Shown in pieces: positions 1 through 11,173 of a stretch of 64,000 bases of DNA (the first letter of the stretch is position 1; each line of letters starts with the position of its first letter). Location of the stretch: NCBI GenBank assembly GCA_964036045.1, contig OZ038384.1:65817355-65881354 (forward strand), written 5' to 3'. This DNA is from Eutreptiella sp. 'Long Island Sound 2002'. Its lineage: Eukaryota; Euglenozoa; Euglenophyceae; Eutreptiales; Eutreptiaceae. The notes under the pieces were generated by a model. The model saw nothing but the letters and a program-made list of their open reading frames with translations, was not told the origin of the DNA and did not search any database. The translations under genes and the position numbers were made by a program.

Positions 1-195
1 GCGGGTCCATCGGTGAACAGGAGCCAACTGGCCCAGGACAACGCAGCAGCAAATCAACGCTCCGTGCGGGCACACCGGTGAACAGGCGCCACGTGGCCCA
101 GGACACCGCACACGCAAAGCAACGCACCGAGCGGGCACACCGGTGAACAGGAGCCAAGTGGCCCAGGACACCGCATCACGTGCACACGTAGGGCG
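1..195. repeat. 65-bp minisatellite, three copies
   Basis: A unit beginning gcgggYMcaYcggtgaacagg recurs at positions 1, 66 and 131, a period of 65 bp. Each copy carries the phrase tggcccaggaca. The array probably begins left of the window. Downstream to about 430 the sequence is GC-rich and shows no believable coding frame. Confidence 0.75.
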
Positions 196-430
196 GCCCA
201 GGGACAGGAAAGAACCAACACCCCATGGGTCAGACGCACTGGGGCGACCTAGCCGACCCACCGGGCCAGCAGCAGGGGCGGTACCCCAAGGCCACTGGTC
301 CGAGCCCGGCCAGGCTGCAGCGGGGACCATGGCAAACGTCGCCCGGAGCCATGGAAGCAACCGGTGACAGGCAGGCCGGTACACAGTCCAGGAGGGGGTT
401 GCCTGCCAAGCAGAGAGGCCCGGCAACTTA

Positions 431-1700
431 AGCCACAAGGGTGAGGCGGTTGTACGGTAGACTAAACCCCTTGTGGTGAGAGATACTCCACACGGCTGGG
501 CAGCCCCCAGAGCTGCCGCCCAAAGGAGGGGGCATGTGGCCCTACCCATGGACACATGTGGGGACACCCTCCCACCTGGGACACCTGGAACGGGTGGCCG
601 CGACACTGCCTTCCCAAGCACCTGCGGGAGCGGCTTAAGAGGCACCTGAACTAGGGCAGTGGGAGGGACAGGAGGTGCCCTTGGTAAGACCTTCTGCCTG
701 CATTGTCAAAGGAGGCATCCCGAGTTCCCGAAGATAGCTACGTACCTACCTCCAAGAACACACTGGGGTGTGTTACCGGGTCAACGAAGGCGTGAGTGCG
801 GCCGAAAGCCAAAAAATGCGCTTTGTAACAGCCAAATTTATACAAATGTCCCCAGAATCCAATGGATTAGGGCTGAATCAGGGTAAATGACACCAGAATG
901 TACAAGAATGAGACATAAAAAGCAACCAAACCAAAGCAAAAGGAGCGTAACCAAGTTAAAAGACACGTAAATGTATCCACGAAGAATACCAAACCGTGTC
1001 CTGGTCGAGAATGAGGTGTAATTCAACAAAATCAGACAAATCCACACATGAAATGCAGGGGGGTTAGAGGCAAATGACCTGCTCTCAGCAGTTGTTGCTC
1101 TCGCAGGCACACTACGGTGTCCTTCACGTACTCTACATCGTGTTATTCCCGCTTTTCTCTTTTCGAACCAACAGCATGTGCTCCAGATGGCCAAAATGTA
1201 TAAAGATTTGGCAAGAATTGAGACAATTGACACTGAATTGGGCTAGGATTCAGAAGTTAATTTGCACACAGCAAAAAACAATTGACGGCACCAGAGTGTA
1301 TATACTGTAAACTGTTTTGCCTAGGTCCGCAGCAGGGCAATGGAACAAAGCCGTCACTAAATCTTACTAAAATCTGACGAAATGATACTCAAAATGTCCT
1401 AACATGAAAGATGAGGAGAATTGAGGCCGCAATCAACTGGAATCAGCAGGAATGAGGCAACAGGGAGTGAGCAAACGAACACTAGTGAAGTAAACAAATG
1501 TCAGTGCACTTTGGGAAGGCAAGTTTTCACGTTACAAAGCGAGCATCTAACAGATTCTAAGAAAATGTTGACATGATGAATCATTCATGATGATGGACAT
1601 GCTGACCTTAAGTCCTGTAGCCAGACCCTAACAGACCTCGCGAGAGGTTCGCTGAGGGCAATAGCCTGTGGGCCACAAGCTTAAACACACCATATATAAC
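431..1700. other. noncoding, AT-richer DNA
   Basis: No reading frame here has protein-like composition. The text is rich in short phrases of the type agaatgaggY and ccagaatgta, which suggests an old degenerated repeat. I could not define a unit or boundaries. Confidence 0.4.
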
Positions 1701-1710
1701 CGTATTTACA

Positions 1711-1893
1711 ATGGCGGTGGTGTTCTCGAAGGAAGAACAGGTCAATCTTTTGCTTTCAGGCCACAATCTGAACAATTACACCAATCTAGAACCTGAATTC
1801 GCAAATGAGGCTCACATTCCTGACGAAGAAATTTTCGCCTGTGCCACCGGACTTCAAAAGTGTCTGCCTAAAGTCCGTAGAAGTCATATATAA
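1711..1893 (+). CDS. small ORF or first exon, unknown
   Basis: A 60-codon frame opens with ATG about 20 bp downstream of a TATA-like run (catatataa near 1690). The composition is plausibly coding (acidic and polar, early residues MAVVFSKEEQ), but I recognise no family and there is no continuation. It may be a first exon, a gene remnant or chance. Confidence 0.18.
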   Translation: MAVVFSKEEQVNLLLSGHNLNNYTNLEPEFANEAHIPDEEIFACATGLQKCLPKVRRSHI

Positions 1894-2690
1894 CGTTCCA
1901 TGAGAGGACTGGCGTCGCGGTTTAGTGAAATGGTGCAAACAAATCAGCAGGATGGTATCCGATGCGGGCAAAAATGGAGGAATCTCCACAGATGAAACTG
2001 GAATCAAGTCTGCCGGCAGCAGAATGAAGCTTGAAACTAAGTTCCTGGTTGTGTTTGGAACACTACCAGACTACAGGGGTTTCCTGTTGGGTGTAAGCGG
2101 CTGCGCAACCTGAGATTTATCTACATTACATCATCTGCTGCTGGTAGAAATTCAGGAATTCCAGTTCCACTGTTCAGATTACCCCTAGTCTGTCCTTGTG
2201 GAAGCCTGGCGCTGACATTCCCACACATTACAGCACTACACCGGACATACCAGTAGCGTTCTTACGCTCCAGTAAATAACCGGAGGGGCACCACACAAAA
2301 TTTGAAGGAATGAGGGCCGAATGATCAAGATCCCCTCACTCATGACACTCTTAAACAAGTGCTCTCCGCTGCTGGTCTAGGGCATTGAGCACGCAGCTGC
2401 AGCGGCGTGAGCACCAGTTCAGTCTCCTTTGGAGGCGACCAAAAGGAAGACCCCCTCCCGCGACGCTCCGCGACGCCGGAGGTGATGATATACGGGCACG
2501 GCGCCGGTGCCGTGTAGGTGGCCGAGCTCAGCGCGTGACTGCTGAGGCTGCTGAGGCCCGGCCGCGCCCTGAAGTCACGGCGACTTTTTACGAGGCACTT
2601 GTTTTCCCTCCACAGCAAATGTCTGGGACCGCAGGCGCAACCACCCAGGCAAGGGTGGTCAAGAGGGGGGTAGGCCATGCCGGAGATATT
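1894..2690. other. no gene seen
   Basis: Frames on both strands are short and arginine/proline-biased from the local GC-rich patch at 2380-2650. I see no repeat or RNA gene that I can support. Confidence 0.4.
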
Positions 2691-2699
2691 GGTGGAGTG

Positions 2700-2775
2700 A
2701 GCATCTATAGGGGTTCGAACCGACGACCCCTAGCTCAGGAGGCGGCATGCCTATCCACGATACTGACAAGTCCTC
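2700..2775 (-). repeat. tRNA-like segment (Arg-like), SINE head or pseudo-tRNA
   Basis: On the minus strand this reads like a tRNA from the D arm to the T arm. It has TGGATAGGCA, then an anticodon-loop-like CCTCCTGAG and a perfect B-box GGTTCGAACCC at 2711-2721. The order and spacing resemble tRNA-Arg(CCT). The T stem does not pair cleanly and no acceptor stem is visible, so this is more likely a tRNA-derived repeat head or pseudogene than a working tRNA. Confidence 0.4.
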
Positions 2776-3021
2776 ATCATCATCCGGTGTTCGGCGGTAC
2801 AAAACCCGTCTCAGCCTGACCGCTCGGTACATGTACGTGACGGAAAAATGTAAATAAAACCTGAATGAACTCTGCCGTCCTAAGACGCAAATACATATGT
2901 AAAACCACCTATACCTGCCTCCAAGGGACAGACCCATGCCGCTGATGCAGCCCTGATTGCAGGCGGTGGATGGGCGGGGGTGCTACACACAATGGACATG
3001 CCTTGGACGAAGTGGGAGATG

Positions 3022-3092
3022 GACCCTACTGGGGTTCGAACCAACGACCCCGGCCCGTTGACAAAGGCATTTACCAACTACAGTAGCACCAG
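3022..3092 (-). repeat. tRNA-like segment, related head
   Basis: The minus strand has a D-arm-like GTAGTTGGTAAATGCC, an anticodon-like region, and the same B-box block as the segment at 2700 (GGGGTCGTYGGTTCGAACCCC is shared). The shared T-arm context suggests both belong to one tRNA-derived SINE family. Confidence 0.38.
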
Positions 3093-3352
3093 CCATGCCA
3101 GTATTGCACAGTCAAAATTTCACAACTGGCTTCGGACGTACAGGAGATTAGACATCAGGCATTCGTAGATGCTCTGTGCTTCCCTCAAGAAAAAGTGGAG
3201 TTCGCGGAGTACATCAGGTACACCGAGAATGGGATCTATGTGACAAGTGACCGTGCCCGAAGGGAACAGTGTTGATGATATATCGGGTATGACGACCACT
3301 TTTGTCCCTCCACTGACGAAGCCGCAGGGTTGGGAGTGCACGTCTATCAACC

Positions 3353-3432
3353 GACCGTTCCGGGTCTCGAACCTATGAGCACGGGCCGGGAACCAAGTGC
3401 ACTGCCCAACTTGACTGACGAGCTGTATACCG
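3353..3432 (-). repeat. tRNA-like segment with perfect B box
   Basis: Minus-strand B-box GGTTCGAGACC at 3363-3373, preceded about 50-60 nt upstream by AGCTCGTCAG, which resembles an A box. This is a third tRNA-like head within 0.8 kb. A functional tRNA is unlikely because the stems are poor. Confidence 0.35.
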
Positions 3433-3842
3433 ATAAATGCCAAGCGAAGTTCAAACCTCTCATCGGTTACCGGATTAGTACATGAAACCTCCAACTTCTA
3501 GTCATCAGCTCAGATCTTCGCCTGTCCGGCTCGAACTGGACTTTTAAGGGCCAGGACAGTTAGTGCACCTTCGCCGGCAACACATGGCGGCTTCAGTCAC
3601 ACAAGGCCGATTTTCTCACTCATGTGGCCAAAATCATCTGATCATCTGTTCGCCCATAACGCCTCAGAATCATTCCCGAAGAATACGCAAAAACTTGTCT
3701 CAGGACTGCAACACACCTGGTGTACTGTGTGGCCCCACAGTCAACCCAAAGGGGACGTAATTGGGCCTAATGTACCAGGAATCTGAAATTTAGATCGGAA
3801 TTTGATGAAACAGATGTGAGTGAGTAATGTACAAAGATGAGC
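3433..3842. other. noncoding left flank of chromovirus 1
   Basis: No coding frame. This is where the 3' LTR of the minus-strand retroelement would be expected. I looked for a matching copy in 13.0-13.6 kb and found none, so the LTR is either lost or too diverged to see by eye. Confidence 0.4.
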
Positions 3843-4200
3843 TCAGAATGTCTCGGAATGTGGACGAACAACCACCTGGCTTAACGCTGCAAGCTTGCCG
3901 CCACCGCGGAACCGGTCTGGTTGTCTTCGTTCACGCATCGGACGCCCCTCATTGCCCTCATGTGCACATTTTGGAGGGAGGCGTGGTGCTTCCGGGGGCA
4001 CGGCACCTTGAGGCGCCGGATTTGGTGCGAAATGAGCTGGAATCTGTGGCGGAGGAACTGGATCTCTGTCCACCACGACGGCTTTTGCTCCGTCCTTTTC
4101 AATTACACGGTCTGGCTTGCTCAGACAGTCAGTAAATAAAACCGGGACCTCAGGATGAGCTCGCAAGTAGTTTCTGAACCTGTGGTATAGCCATGTACAA
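3843..4200 (-). pseudogene. frameshifted C-terminal tail of chromovirus 1 pol
   Basis: The chromodomain in the main frame breaks off after TWEPPSSF. The expected continuation (RNYLRAHPEVPVLF, typical of the chromodomain helix and what follows) appears in another frame from about 4195 down to 3843. That points to a one- or two-base indel near 4195. The tail continues as a proline/arginine-rich stretch. Confidence 0.55.
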
Positions 4201-5413
4201 AGGAGGAGGGAGGTTCCCAAGTGTTTTGAGACTCAGGGAGACCCTTGTACTTGACGAGAAACCGCCAGTTACAATCAGCATCCTTAGAATGGTCGACAAG
4301 GCGTTCCACCTCGTAATTACAACCTTCAATCCTGCGTTCGGAAAGCCATTTGGAGGTCCAGAAAAGGGGTTTGACCCTGCCCTTCGGACTCGAAATCTCA
4401 GGCTTAAGTCTGTCTCTGCTCGCCTCCAACTCGCAATTCACATCCACACGCACCTTAAAACTGTTCTCCCTGACTCGAGACACAATTTCAAAGGGACCTT
4501 CCCATAGGAGGAGGAGCTTGGAGTCTCCATCCTGGGTAGTTTCGCTCTTGCGGAGCCAAACACGGTCTCCTTTTTTGAGAACTTGTGGTTCTTTTCTGCC
4601 CTGGTTGGCAATGCTCAACCAATGTGCCTGAAATTTCTGAACGAGGCGCTTGGCCTCCTTTTCACCAGCCTGAATCTCGTCGAAAAATGCTGCTGCATCC
4701 TTACATTCCCGCGGATGATCATACGGGAGGTTCCACCAGCACTTGTTTCCACCAAAAACAAGCTGATTGGGCGAGTATCCATGGTACAACTCTGTGTTGT
4801 GGTACCGGCGGAGCAGGGCGAAAGAGATCTCAAGCCAATCAACATCCGTGTCACTGGCGATTTCCTTTCGCAGCATATCAATTATGTTTTTTCTTGCCCG
4901 TTCGGCCGGTAATGCCCTGTGCTGGTGGACCTCACATCGAAGATGATGGATTCTTAACCGAACACAAAGGGTTCTCCACCACTTAGACATATATGCACTG
5001 CCTGAATCAGTTAAAATCTCAGAGGGAACATCCCAGCACCCCATCCATGTCTGGGCACACCATTTGGCGGCAGCCTTGCCAGTCATGACATTCACGTTGC
5101 AAGGCAAGACATGAATGTACCCTGAGTGTCTACATTGAATGAATAACACACCATTGATTTTTTTGTTGGTCCAATGGCATTCCTCTCCCTCCAGTTCACC
5201 GAGGTAGAAGAAATCAGGGGTGACTCGCTCAAAGAGTCGTTCGGGTACGGGATGCGGCCTCAGATAGCCCTTAGGCTTGGCCGTAGCTGGCACCGCCACT
5301 GCGCATTGGACACATGATGAGGCCACTTACATGCAGTGGGTGTGCAATCGAGCTCCAAAGAGACGATGTTTAATTGATTTCCAGAGTTTAGCGCCATGGG
5401 AGTGAGGACTCTC
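4121..5413 (-). pseudogene. integrase plus chromodomain of element 1
   Basis: The N-terminal zinc-binding region reads as H-H spacing followed by CVQC near 5300; a TAA codon interrupts it at 5327-5329. The catalytic core shows the DDE triad: D in TPDFFYLG, D in LTDSGSAY, E in PAERARKN. A GPFEIV block follows, as in Ty3/Gypsy integrases, and then a chromodomain (YEVERLVDH...FLVKYKGL...NTWEP). Chromodomains target integration to particular chromatin in this clade. The annotated TGA stop at 4121 follows the frameshift and is not the original end. Confidence 0.88.
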
Positions 5414-6690
5414 CTATTTGTGCCACCAATTGACAACTCTGGACGCCAATCTGTCAGGCACGCACAATTTCCCATTCATCCACAGTTTCCCGTTGTCCAA
5501 AAAATATTCGGAGTAAGTTCCGTCCTGAAATGCTGACTTTGAAGTCAAAAGTTCGTAGATTTCTTGAAACATATTGTGGGGTTTATATTCTTTGGACCGA
5601 TCCTTCGTGATCAGGGAGTCCTTGGGGATCGCCTGGGCTGGTGCCACAGGTTTTCGACCCAATGGATGGACACATCTGAATCGAACCACAGGATTTCGCC
5701 GTTTAACGAACTGGGGGTCGGATTCTGCAGGTTTAACTACTCTGCGGGTGTCAACACGCACTGCAGAGCATTGGATTTGGGAATGTGAGGGATGATCCTC
5801 TACTGTGATGTTGTGGCAGGGCAATCGACCCCGCCGGACTGAACACTGCAGAAAGTGGCGCTTAATCAACTGCCGTTCCTCAGCATTCCACTCAATTACT
5901 AACCCAGGGTCTTGTTCAGTCCCATGGATGTTCGTCGACAGGCACGCTTCGGAAGCAGGATAGGCCCATCTGCTTAAAGCGTCAGCGACACTGTTGTACT
6001 TGCCTGGGAGGTAAGCCACATGAAGATCGAAAAGACTCAAAAACTCGTGCCATCTGGCACTCTGTCCAGCAGGACCTGACACAGTGTTGACATGTTCTGT
6101 CGACCAATACTCAAAAGAGTGATGATCCGTCAGAACTTCAACTCTGTTCGTGCCTACCCATGATTGGTATTTTTTTAAGGCACAGATGATTGCGTACGTC
6201 TCTTGCTCACGGGGGGACCACTGCATTTGTCTGGGAGAAAGCTTCCCCTACCAGAATGCAAGCGGATAATGAGCCCCAGTTTCTAAATCTTGCTAATGTA
6301 ACACTGCCCCGACCGCATACTTACTAGCATCAGTCCTAATGTAGAAAGGGCGATCGAATTTGGGAAGATGCAAAGTGGCAACTTCGCAAAGGGCGGCTTT
6401 TAATTGTACAAACGCCTCTTCACACTCGTCGGTCCACTGCACTCGCACCTTCGAGCCCGCACGACCAGCCTGCCTACCAACCTTGAGTAATTCTGTAAGG
6501 GGGGCGTCGTAATTGGCGTAATCCTTGACGAAAGTGTGGTAAAAAGTACAACAGCCCAGGAATCCACCAAGGGCGGAAATGGTCTCAGGGCGCTTCCACT
6601 TCTGGATTGCGAGGAGCTTCCCTGGACTCGGCTGGCGTGTCTCATTTCGCAGCAAACTGCCACAGAATTCGACACTTTCCAGAAATAATT
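5414..6690 (-). pseudogene. RT thumb/connection and RNase H of element 1
   Basis: RNase H residues are visible in order: D in RTDASKYAVGAVL, E in REQETYAI, D in LTDHHSF and D in VADALSRW. Two TAG codons break the frame inside this domain (6293-6295 just after GAVLH, and 6248-6250 just before GKLSPRQ), and a third at 5414-5416 lies at the junction with the integrase. At each TAG the alignment continues without a gap, so they are substitutions or readthrough sites and not indels. Confidence 0.88.
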
Positions 6691-7870
6691 TACCCCTCTT
6701 GGGACCGCAGATGAGCTGATTTTTGTCCAGAATGTCGAGAACAATATTCAGCTGTTTCTCATGAAGATCCACAAGCTCCTGTTCGGTCAAACCGTCGCCC
6801 ACAGTGGCGATGGTTATGTCATCACTATATACGGAAACGAATTCGCGAAGCTCAGGGTGCTCTGAAAACAAGACTTCTTCCATCATCCGTTGGAAAACGC
6901 TCGGAGCATTCTTCAAGCCCATAGGCATGACTGTCCAATGAACAAGACCCACTGGACTCCACATGCACGTCAGGGGTCTGGATGACTTCGCCAGAGGCAT
7001 CTGGTGAAAGCCACGCCTGAAGTCCAGGACCGAGAATAAATTCCCCTTGGCTCTTTTGACGATTTCCTCCTCAATGAAGGGCAAAGGATGTGAATCAGCC
7101 GTAGTTTCCGCATTTAAGTTACGAAAATCAACCACCATGCGCCAACCATCAAAAGTATTCTGGTCTGCTGGGGGTGGTTTAGGCACAGTGAAGGGCGCAC
7201 AACACCACTCAGAGGTCATGCACGCGTCCAACCAGCCGAATTCTCGCAGATTTCTCTGGATGATGTCGCGAAGAATCTCATGCTTTTTGCCATGATTTTC
7301 GCAGGGTCGCTGCTTTTTTGGTTTCGCTCCCTCCTTCAGCTCGATGAACGCCTCTCCGTGCAGGCCACGCACAGGAGGGTTCTTGATGAGTTTACCTGAG
7401 AGGGTGGTGTCCGTTTGCGCAGCGAAAATCTTTTCCCTTCGCTCATTGCAAAGTTGACTTCCAACCTGCTCACCAGCCACCACCGTAGAGCAAGTTTTCG
7501 CTAGACCTCGCGAACCAGCGGGCAACAGACCTTGTTTTGGCGACTGAAACAGGGAGGGATCGACTCCCTCTTGCGGGTATGTCGTGGATGCCTGAACCTG
7601 CTGAGCATCCTCCACATCCTCACAAACAAAGGGGTCCAAAAAGGCTTCAAACTTAGGTCTTTCATAAAATTGTCTGAGTGTGACCTTTTTTCGGAATTTT
7701 TTTCCCCTGGCCAGGTGGGAGATGCTTGCTGGATCTGATCGTATAGGGGTCTGGCTACAAGCAGACGTTCCAGATTCCAGGTTCGGCACCGTCTCATCTC
7801 TTTCAAAAAAATCGGAAAAATTCGAATCTGACTCAATACCATGGTCAAGACCTGATTCTGACCCATGGTG
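6687..7870 (-). pseudogene. RT segment, duplicate copy A (YSDD)
   Basis: This copy encodes the protease-RT linker and the RT fingers/palm (WRMVVDFRNLN, LPFIEEEIV, DFRRGFHQMPL, MPMGLKNAPSVFQRMM). The catalytic box at 6818-6829 reads YSDD in place of YIDD. It is joined in frame to the rest of RT downstream. It lacks the TAG stops of its twin: position 6935 encodes Trp and 7611 encodes Glu. Confidence 0.88.
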
Positions 7871-7871
7871 T

Positions 7872-9054
7872 AATTTACCCTTCTTGGGACCGCAGATGAG
7901 CTGATTTTTGTCCAGAATGTCGAGAACAATATTCAGCTGTTTCTCATGCAGATCAACAAGCTCGTGTTCGGTTAAACCGTCGCCCACAGTGGCGATGGTT
8001 ATGTCGTCAATATATACGGAAACGAATTCGCGAAGCTCAGGGTGCTCTGAAAACAAGACTTCTTCCATCATCCGTTGGAAAACGCTCGGAGCATTCTTCA
8101 AGCCCATAGGCATGACTGTCTAATGAACAAGACCCACTGGACTCCACATGCACGTCAGGGGTCTGAATGACTTCGCCAGAGGCATCTGGTGAAAGCCACG
8201 CCTTAAATCCAGGATCGAGAATAATTTCCCCTTGGCTCTTTTGACGATTTCCTCCTCAATGAAGGGCAAAGCATGTGAATCAGCCGTAGTTTCCGCATTT
8301 AAGTTACGAAAATCAACCACCATGCGCCAACCATCGATAGTATTCTGGTCTGCTGGGGGTGGTTTAGGCACAGTGAAGGGCGCACAACACCACTCAGAGG
8401 TCATGCACGCGTCCAACCAGCCGAATTCTCGGAGATTTCTCTGGATGATGTCGCGAAGAATCTCATGCTTTTTGCCATGATCTTCGCAGGGTCGCTGCTT
8501 TTTTGGTTTCGCTCCCTCTTTAAGCTCGATGAACGCCTCTCCGTGCAGGCCACGCACAGGAGGGTTCTTGATGAGTTTACCTGAGAGGGTGGTGTCCTTT
8601 CGCTCAGCGAAAATCTTTTCCCTTCGCTCATTGCAAAGTTGACTTCCAACCTGCTCACCAGCCACCACCGTAGAGCAAGTTTTCGCTAGACCTCGCGAAC
8701 CAGCGGGCAACAGACCTTGTTTTAGCGACTGAAACAGGGAGGGATCGACTCCCTCTTGCGGGTATGTCGTGGATGCCTGAACCTGCTGAGCATCCTACAC
8801 ATCCTCACAGACAAAGGGGTCCAAAAAGGCTTCAAACTTAGGTCTTTCATAAAATTGTCTGAATGTGACCTTTTTTCGAAATTTTTTTCCCCTGGCCAGG
8901 TGGGAGATGCTTGCTGGATCTGATCGTATAGGGGTCTGGCTACAAGCAGACGTTCCAGATTCCAGGTTCGGCACCGTCTCATCTCTTTCAAAAAAATCGG
9001 AAAAATTCGAATCTGACTTAGTACCATGGTCAAGACCTGATTCTGACCCATGGT
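7872..9054 (-). pseudogene. RT segment, duplicate copy B (YIDD, two TAG stops)
   Basis: This is the upstream twin of copy A, offset by exactly 1185 bp (395 codons). It keeps the canonical YIDD box at 8003-8014. It carries TAG at 8120-8122 where copy A has TGG (Trp), and TAG at 8795-8797 where copy A has GAG (Glu). Near-identity of the two copies indicates a recent duplication. Confidence 0.88.
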
Positions 9055-10213
9055 CCCATGTGCAGGATCCGTCCGAAGTGAGACCTCCGTCGACCAGGAA
9101 GGCGACGGTAGGCCATGGCCGCTGTCGCAGGGGACCAGTGTCGTCCCTGGCGTACAGCTTGACGTCGTGGGGGAGGCGGAGTGAGTCGACTGTCATGGCC
9201 AAAACATCCTTCCACCAGGGTTTCCAATCCCAAAGTGGTACTACAAGGATGGCCTGAGTGCGATCCTCCTTGAGTTTCTGAACAACCTCTCCCAACAAAT
9301 GGAAAGGGGGGTTTATCCACAGTCTCGTGTCCCATTTTACTGCCCATGCGTCGTCAGCTAAGCGCTTGAAACGCTTGTTTAACTCATTGCAAAAGGCATC
9401 CTTGGCGGGCACAAAATCGTGGTTCTCCAAAAAATAAGAATATATATAATCACGCCACTTATCTACAACGCGGTAGTTGGAAGACTTCCAATTGCGCGGT
9501 TTGGGACGCTGAGTGTCCGTCCGTTGCTCCTGCAGCAAGATGCTGTAGGATGCGGTGGCGCTTACCTCACTAATCCCTTCATCCTCACCAAAAACTGTGT
9601 TCACCTTCGTACTCAAAAAATCTTTTGCACTTTGGTACCCAGAGTGCAAGAAACGAAAGCTGGGAGCTTCCGTCTCTCCCGATTCCAAAATAAAGCAACG
9701 TCTGTGTCCTACAGGGGCCACTTTGTTCTTCGTTAAAAATGGATGACCCAAATAAAGGGCGTACTTGATGGGCGCTCTATAAAGCCAATCCTCTAAAACA
9801 ACATCCTCTACCTTACCTTCCTCCCATAAACCCTGGGCGACCATGTGCGCCTTCAGGAACGAACCTGTATTCCCTCCTGGAAGGGCATGACCTGAAACAC
9901 CTTCCAAGTTAACGGGGTGAGGCGAAGTGTCCACACATTCGTCGGGTGAAAAATTTTCTGACTGAAGATTCACTTCACTACCATTGTCACAAAGACACGT
10001 AGCAAGGTGTTTGTTCGCCTTCATGTCAGTAACCCACAAACGACAAAAGAATTGACAAGCTCGGTATTTGTTGGGAACACCGATCTCCGTAACATTCCTA
10101 TCTCCATGCGCCTCAACTGGCGGTGGTCCTACAGACAGCGCTCGAATGTCCACGATCGGACATTCAGGGAAACGCCTGATTGTGTGTGGGGTGGCCACAC
10201 AACCTTCGCGCCT
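9055..10213 (-). pseudogene. protease and methyltransferase-like segment of element 1
   Basis: Near the N-terminus CDNGSEVN resembles the retropepsin active site (D-T/S-G becomes D-N-G here), followed by a plausible flap and LGHPFL. About 200 residues later comes a segment with WINPPFHLLG (NPPF codons at 9302-9313), then AILVVPLWDWKPWW. NPPF matches motif IV of N6-adenine DNA methyltransferases, and the VPLW block resembles methyltransferase-like segments carried by some retroelements. I see no convincing SAM-binding FxGxG motif, so it may be inactive or structural. The frame upstream is separated by TAG at 10214. Confidence 0.6.
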
Positions 10214-11173
10214 CTATTCCTGATAATCTCCCTCGTACGCCTGCTGCACGGTGTCCCAGGAACCGTCATCGTCCTCCCACTGGTCTCCCAGACCTTCTTC
10301 GCCAAGATTCCCTTCTTCATCGGGGGCATCCTCGCCCTCCGTCGTCACATTATTATAGTAATCCTCATCGGAACGAGCAACTTGGCGCACTGATGCACCA
10401 CGACCTGGATGAGGGTTCCGCTGACCAGATGATCCTTTCCCTCGTCCACCTTTCGTGCCCTCAGAGGTCCCCTTGCCCTCACCAGCGGTCATTCCCCTGG
10501 AATGTCCCGGGAATTGGCCACTGGATTGGCCTTTTCCCTTGGAAAAATTGCGGTTTCCACCATTACCCTTGGCAGAATTGGACTTACCATTTCCATTTTT
10601 AAAATTTTCTGGAGAGCGCCCCTGGCTGGATTGACCCTGGTTTCCCTTGCCTCCGGAAGTCTGCTGGCCTTTACTGCCTTTACATTTTCCGCTGGGCGTC
10701 GAGTGGCAATTTTCATCCACCTTCTTGACGGGGGCCTTGGGCGAATCCTTACTGGCTTCTTGAGCCACTCTTTCCGCATCGGTCTTATTCCACCAGTGAT
10801 TCTCCGAGGAATGCGACTTGGCATGGTTAGTGTGACCGAAGGACAAACAAAGGGCACAGTCTTTCGACTGTGTATTATTTACACTCTTCGCATTCCCACC
10901 TTTAAACGGGGGATTTCGGCTCAATCCTTCATGCAATTGCTGATGATTGGCATCTGCCATCTTTTCCAACTCCTTCCACAAGTCAGTGGGTGTGAAGCTG
11001 AAAACCCACGGCTTCGCCACGAGCCGAGTTCCTCCAAAGGAGACACCTCTGTTAACCACTTCATTAAAAATATCTCTGTCCTCCTTCTCGGCGAATTTCA
11101 ATCTCCAAGCACCATCTTTTTCCTTACACTTGGAAAGGTTAGTTGGAGAGCACTTCTTAAGGGCATCTCTGAC
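10214..11173 (-). pseudogene. gag nucleocapsid region of element 1
   Basis: It opens with VRDALKK directly after the TAG at 11174-11176, so it reads as one protein with the capsid region. The motif CALCLSFGHTNHAKSH is a zinc-knuckle-like C-x2-C-x4-H with later His in place of Cys. A long Gly/Lys/Asn/Ser-rich RNA-binding-type stretch follows, then an acidic tail (DEEGNLGEEGLGDQWEDDDG). The frame ends at TAG 10214-10216. Confidence 0.75.

Larger units (their letters stand above)
6687..9054. repeat. in-frame 1185-bp tandem duplication inside pol
   Basis: Copy A (6687-7870) and copy B (7872-9054) are direct and adjacent. The anchor gggaccgcagatgagctg falls at 6701 and 7886, a period of 1185 bp. 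The duplication keeps the reading frame and joins at GKLHHGSESG, fusing the end of one RT palm to a second linker. Confidence 0.92.

Noticed and set aside
2340-2820. ORFs of 112-144 codons at 2.3-2.8 kb
   Set aside because: Arg/Pro/Ala bias follows local GC content, they overlap a tRNA-like segment, and no conserved motif is visible.
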